Below are positions 58,965 to 64,000 of a stretch of DNA of 64,000 bases, piece after piece. Within the stretch, counting starts at the first letter, position 1. Each line of letters opens with the position of its first letter. A model generated the notes under the pieces. It was not told the origin of the DNA. It saw nothing but the letters and a program-made list of their open reading frames with translations, and ran no database searches. This DNA comes from Ascarosepion bandense (lineage: Eukaryota > Mollusca > Cephalopoda > Sepiida > Sepiidae). The DNA is taken from assembly GCA_037127315.1 (NCBI GenBank), contig JBBBDQ010000445.1:2027501-2091500 (forward strand), given 5' to 3'. The position numbers were made by a program, and so were the translations under genes.

Positions 58965-59744
58965 TGCATGCTTATGAACTTTCTGACATACTTACCACTT
59001 GACTTATCTATTTATACACTATACCGTGGCCATCAGAAAAGCAAACGGCTTGTCACAAGTGATGAGAAGTGGATTTTCTACCATAACATTAAACGTTGGC
59101 GATCGTGGATAAATCAAAGAGAAATACCAGTTCATCAACTGAGAGCAGGACTCCATCTCAAAAAGGTCATATTGAGCGTATGGTGAGGTATTGGAGGGAT
59201 CATTCATTACAAACTTTTAGACAACAGTCAAACCATTACTGCTAGTCTCTATTGTGATCAATTTCATTGTTTGAAAACTGCTTTGACCCAAAAACAACTT
59301 CATTATTACTATTATTTTATTATTAGTTTTATTCCATATTTTCTCACAACAGAAAGGGAGTCATCTTCCATCATGATAATGCTTGTCCTCACACAGTAGT
59401 ACTGACCAAAGATCTTCTAGAAGAATTTGGTTGGGAAATCTTTCCCCATACTCCATATTCTCCTGACCTAGCTCCCTCAGATTATCACTTATTTCGAGAA
59501 TTACAAAATCATTTAGATGGCCTTAGGTTAACACCACAAGAGGAGATTGAACATGAGTTAGATTCATACTTCACATCAAAATCTGAAGAATTTTACAAGC
59601 AAGGCATTTATAAGCTCGTTGACAGATGGAATCAAGTTATAAAGAGCAAAGGTTGTTATTGCTATGAATAAAGATTTTCAAAAACACAGGTTTTCATTTT
59701 CAAGATAAAATTTTAAATCAGCAAAAACTTTTGCACCGACCTGA
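58965..59744 (+). pseudogene. Mariner transposase remnant with right inverted repeat
   Basis: Reads TLYRGHQKSKRLVTSDEKWI, FYHNIKRWRSW, KKVILSVW, then after a 40-nt insertion KGVIFHHDNACPHT, PHTPYSPDLAPSDYHLF and YKLVDRWNQVI to a stop near 59671. TSDEKW, HDNA and SPDLAPSDYH are mariner landmarks and include the catalytic aspartates (D in DEKW, D in HDNA, final D at D34D position). The right end is TCAGGTCGGTGCAAAAG when reversed, with TA at 59745. The N-terminal third and left inverted repeat are missing. Confidence 0.88.
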
Positions 59745-60372
59745 TATAAATCTACTATTCACCCGTGCACTGAATACTGCTGCCATATCTGGTTGGGTGC
59801 ATCTGCTATCCACCTGGGTGTCCTTGACAAAATCAATCCAGCAGAGAATCTGTAATATGATCGATCCTGACTTGGCAGCTCAAATACAGTCACTTTCTCA
59901 CCAGCGCAATGTGGCTTCCCTGTGTCTCTTCTACAAATACTTTCATGGCTTCTGCTCCAATGAACTTAGCTCTCTGGTGCCCCCCTATATATAAATTTAC
60001 TCGAGCAACAAGATTAGCAACTAGATCCCACCCTTTTACTATGAAACCAATAAAATGTAAATGTAAATTCTACTCCAGTAACTTCTTTTCTCACACTTCT
60101 CGCCTGTGGAATTCCCTTCCGTTTATGTGCTTCCCAGACAGCTACAATCTCCAAGAATTTAAATGTAAAGTCAATAGTTGTCTCTTATTTCACTAACTTG
60201 CATCCTCTCTCTCATGCTTCTTTCTCCGTCCACTCCACTCTCATCCTTCCCTTACCCACTTCCTAAGACCCCCCCTATAACCTGTCACACTTTCTCATAA
60301 CTTTCCTCCTATATAACCCCATGCACACCAGTGGCAGTAAACTGCCTTGCTTGGGGCAATATGATTATAAAA
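59745..60372 (+). mobile_element. Jockey/CR1-like LINE 3' end abutting mariner
   Basis: Starts directly at the mariner's TA with ATAAATCTAC (IYKST in other copies) and continues through EYCCHIW, VASLCLFYKYFHGF and the 3' UTR to TTGGGGCAATATGATTATAA. The mariner probably landed at the TA within this LINE; the LINE's left part was not found upstream. Confidence 0.85.
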
Positions 60373-60436
60373 TAAAAAAATTAATTTAATTTAGTTAAGA
60401 TGATCTTATTACTGGTACTAGATTGTTTTTTTTTCA

Positions 60437-60438
<2 letters not shown>

Positions 60439-60481
<43 letters not shown>
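60439..60481. repeat. (GT)n microsatellite, about 21 units
   Basis: The longest uninterrupted GT run in the window. Confidence 0.95.
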
Positions 60482-60483
<2 letters not shown>

Positions 60484-60599
60484 AATAGTGTTTAATATTT
60501 TTGTCGTCAATTCACAAGAACAAAGAAAATGTGTAAATTCACTTTCATTACACTTTTATCACAATTCTAATCATTACTTTTATAAACAATAAGCATTGT

Positions 60600-60701
60600 G
60601 CCAAGGAGTGAAGGTAGTTAAAATAATAGTGGCGTCAATGGAAAATTCATTCTTTTGACATTCTGTTCTGTTGTAGGCACAAAGGCCCATATTTTCCAAA
60701 A

Positions 60702-60740
<39 letters not shown>

Positions 60741-61104
60741 TGTTTATCTGCCTGTATGTCTGTATTTTTTTCAGCCCTTTTATTTTAGTTTTTGCTTCGG
60801 GTTTGGCTATAAGTAGGTATAATTATAGTTCTTTGTCTCAGCCATGATACCATTTACTCAGAGGACTTATTTAGCCTTCAAAATTCAGTTTACGATGAAA
60901 AAACTTATTTGATATCGATACGAAGAAATCAAAATTAGACTTACATCCATTCATTTTTTTTTCAGTCTACGGTTTCACTTTAACTGGAAACAACTATTGC
61001 TTTTTAGTCTTTCATGCCAACGTCCAAAGAGTCTGAACTCCAGGACCATGGATTAGTTTTAAAACTTTCTTTAAACCCAAGCAACCCCGGCCTATACTGC
61101 TAGT
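60600..61104 (+). mobile_element. Dispersed element ending CTGCTAG (copy 2)
   Basis: Shares the left AAGGAGTGAAGGTAGTTAAA and the whole right part with 51350-52112; the middle, including the AAAGGCAAGATG text, is deleted. Ends GCCTATACTGCTAG|T. A GT run (60706-60739) lies at the same place as in copy 1. Confidence 0.65.
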
Positions 61105-61741
61105 GTATATATAGAAGTAAGAAATAATGTTGAATTAAAAACTCAATTCAAAAATTGAATATATTTTAATAAAATGAATAACATAATACATGAAGGGAGA
61201 AAATATCAAATATCTAAAAAAAAGGAAGCAAAATATTTATAGACTTTGCTGTTTGAAGAGGTGTGCGTTTGTGTGTGTATGTGAGTTAAGATCTTGTAGG
61301 TGGCTGCGTGAGGGGGGAACAAATATTCCACGGCAGAGACAAGACTAATGTTGACACTAGGACTGGTGCATGCTATATCAGCTGAAGAGAATCCACACTT
61401 GATTGGGAACTCCTGGATAATGCTTTGTAACCCTTGCTATCTTACTAACATTTGTTTTTTTTCAACCTACATTTACATACATTACAAATTAAACTGAGCA
61501 TGACCAACTATTAAGGGATTAAAAATTTTTGCAGATTTTGACAATTCTGGATGTTGTTTTTTTTTTTCATTTCAAATCTGTGAATTTGTTTTGCTTACAC
61601 TAAATCTTACAAAAACACAATATAAAATTCTTTATTTTTCATCCATTATGTTAAATGTGCGAAATTATTCAAATTTTTAACCAGAAAAATCTCAAAATGA
61701 ATGTTAAAAAATGGACACAGAACGTTGTTGATTTATTTAAG

Positions 61742-62470
61742 GCTAGCAGTATAGCCCTGTGTTGCTCGGGTTTAATGAAAGCTTTAAAACTAATCCATGG
61801 TCCTGAAGCTCAGACTCTTTGGACATTGGCACGAAAGACTAAAAAGCAATAGTTGTTTCCAGTTAAAGCAAAACCGTAGACTGAAAGAAAAATGAATGGA
61901 TGTAAGTCAAATTTTGATTTCCTGGTATCGATATCAAATAAGTTTTTTTCATTGTAAACTGAATTTTGAAGGCTAAATAAGTCCTCTGAGTTAATGGTAT
62001 CATGGCTGAGACTAAGAACTACAATTATACCTACTTAGGGCCAAACCCGAAGCAAAAACTAAGATAAAAGGGCTGAAAAAATACAGATATACAGGCAGAT
62101 AAACAGATACACACACACACACAAACATCTTGCCATTTATATATATATATATTACCGATTTTCTGCACTATTGTAAGAACTGCAACCTTAAAACTTCTGA
62201 ATTATCATTTCTTGTGTCTTTGTCTATGAGTCTATCAAATTTGATTAAAATCGGATCACTTCTTCTGTAACCCGATTTTTTCGATTATCGATATTTATCT
62301 AGGGGTACCTTGACACAAAACCTACCTACGAACACTCACAGATGCCTATAGTACAACTGTGGAAATTTTCAAGAAAATTGGTTCAGCCATTTCAGAGTCT
62401 ATAGGTAATGGACACAGACACACACACATGCACACACAGACAAAATTCCATTTATAAATAAGTTTAGATT
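61742..62470 (-). mobile_element. Dispersed element ending CTGCTAG (copy 3), antisense
   Basis: Minus strand matches 51530-52112, including the middle part (CAAATTTGATAGACTCATAG; TTGCAGTTCTTACAATAGTG) lost in copy 2. A further 150 bp (62320-62470) with TTTTCAAGAAAATTGGTTCA and CA repeats is probably another element's tail. Confidence 0.6.
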
Positions 62471-64000
62471 TAGATTATTGGATGACAATAAAATTTGCAT
62501 TTTATATGAATACTACTTTATGAAAATTGAGCTGTAGTACAGTGTGGATTCTCTGTATCATAGATTTTGTGTGTTTGTGTGTGTAGGGGGGCACAAGACT
62601 CTTCCATTAGCCCTGGTTGATGCCGATACATTTCAGAACAAAAGAGACCAAAAAAGAGGAAAATAGTTTTATTGATTTGTTCTTTTATAGTCCTGAAGAG
62701 CACCCCCTAGTGGGTGTCTTGGAAAGCAAGATAGAGGTAATTCACAAAGATTCATTAATAGCTATCAAAATAGATTTTGCAATCAAGGTCACTCCAGAGA
62801 GTGTTGGAGAAGTCAGGTGCATTTGGAGGTTGACTTGGAGGGAGACCTCATAGCCACTAGGTGTAGATTTTCCACCTTACAGATTGGTTGTTTCGAACAT
62901 GTGTAAACAAGAGGTCGACCCAGCTGTGTTTAGAGTGTGCCCATGTGGGACAACTGGTTGACAGATAATTAAGTGTGCCACTTGAAAGGGAAGAAGAATC
63001 CTTGTTTGGAGAAAGTCCTCAAAGCGACATACCCACCTGCTGATATTAATTGACAAAGTTTAGATTTGAATAAGCAATAATATTGTGTTAAGTTACAAGC
63101 AGGAAAAAGCTGTGGAGATCCTTGAATGCACACGTTTTTGATTTGTGACACAGCACATAAAAATAGCCAAAAAATGTTAGTCTTGGTTAAATGGTTACTG
63201 CTTTTTTTTATTTAAAACAAAATAAAAATAAAATGTTACTTTCCATTGTGGATTAAATCTCGAGTATTAAAAAAAAAGTGATGTTTTGCACATACAAATT
63301 TAGAATCCAGGGTAAAAATGTGAGCAAAACGAGATAAGGGGAGATAACGCTATTTTACTTTGGTTTTTGACCTAATTAAATAAAAAATAAATCTTATTTT
63401 TTTTAATCTAAGAGGAAAATTGTTTGAATTTAAAATTTTCAAAATTATATTTTTGAAAAATTTGAAAAATATAATTCTAATTAGAAAAAAAAACAAACTA
63501 GCAACAACATCGATCGTAAAAAAAAGTCTCTGGTAAAGAGATTAGAGGTGAAAAGGGGGCGGTTCAAAATAAAAAGTTTTATTGTTTGTATGAAAGAAGA
63601 GACAATTTGTTTTTGTTTTTAAAGATCTTAATTTAAAGTCAAGAATATATCAAGTGTGACATTGAAAAAGTTTGTAAATCTTACCGCCAAAAAAAAACAC
63701 TAAATGCGATGATGTCGATTTAACAAAAAAAAAGCAAACACGAAAACCAATAAAAAAAGGTAAGTTTTTTTTGTAAAAATGATCAAACTTTTTTCTTGAA
63801 AGATTTTTTTACAAGAATATTTTTTTGAAACTTCATTTCTCGTTCGGGTCTAAATCAATTTTTTTCTTTATAATTAATTAGTATTTAACTTAGTTTTTAG
63901 ATTAAATGAAATTTGTGTTTTTAAGTTAATGATTTTTAATTTTTAAAAGATTTCCAAACAATTTTCAACGAAGACTTTTATCTGCGCAATTAACAACTGA
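62471..64000. other. No gene or repeat family recognised
   Basis: AT-rich. An open frame at 62617-62853 (+) has a mixed composition (EEHPLVGVLESKIEV; VGEVRCIWRLTWRE) but matches nothing I know, has no splice context and is probably chance. A stem CACCC...GGGTG lies at 62702-62718. From 63.2 kb on there are only A/T-rich runs. Confidence 0.5.

Noticed and set aside
62617..62853. 78-codon open frame with protein-like composition
   Set aside because: No family recognised, no splice or repeat context; length is within chance for this window.

Overview
This is a eukaryotic, animal nuclear window. It is strongly AT-rich, holds one protein-coding host gene split by long introns, and is full of T-runs, CA/TA/CT microsatellites and animal-type transposable elements. 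I infer a cephalopod mollusc, most likely an octopus-like genome. The reasons are the dense tRNA-derived SINEs, 5S-derived SINEs, Jockey/CR1-like and RTE-like LINEs, a Penelope-like element and mariner/hAT relics. Species assignment rests on recall of repeat style, not on a search.

The host gene is a Rab5 GTPase on the + strand: five coding exons (7920-8082, 10620-10771, 22607-22729, 30455-30548, 31759-31868) that splice in frame to 213 residues. All GTP-binding motifs sit at the same residue numbers as human Rab5A (K33/S34, T52, Q79, N133/D136, S163-K165), and the C-terminus is a double-cysteine prenylation tail. The first coding exon starts behind a splice acceptor, so the promoter and a non-coding first exon lie upstream and were not found. 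The 3' UTR starts at 31869 and its end is unresolved.

Layout. 1-7.9 kb: mostly unique AT-rich DNA with microsatellites and one SINE, probably an intron in the 5' UTR. 7.9-31.9 kb: Rab5. Intron 1 has a LINE tail, a tRNA-derived SINE and a tRNA-like element with a hammerhead-ribozyme-like fold. Intron 2 (11.8 kb) has a decayed endonuclease/RT LINE in sense orientation and an antisense SINE. Intron 3 (7.7 kb) has an antisense Jockey/CR1-like LINE and an unclassified purine-rich block. 31.9-37.8 kb: 3' UTR and flank, almost free of mobile elements. 37.9-62.4 kb: a dense transposon graveyard with nested insertions. 62.5-64 kb: nothing recognised.

The most interesting material is in the graveyard. 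A composite SINE (headless SINE body, hairpin linker, full SINE) occurs three times, and two copies are flanked as a whole by perfect target-site duplications, so it appears to have moved as one unit. There is also a 238-bp near-perfect palindrome, a 5S-rRNA-derived SINE with an 11-bp duplication, a SINE that shares its 3' tail with the local LINE, and an 85-bp tandem repeat of which 40 nt recur inverted inside a nearby mariner relic. No bacterial-type system, CRISPR array, or second intact host gene was seen.
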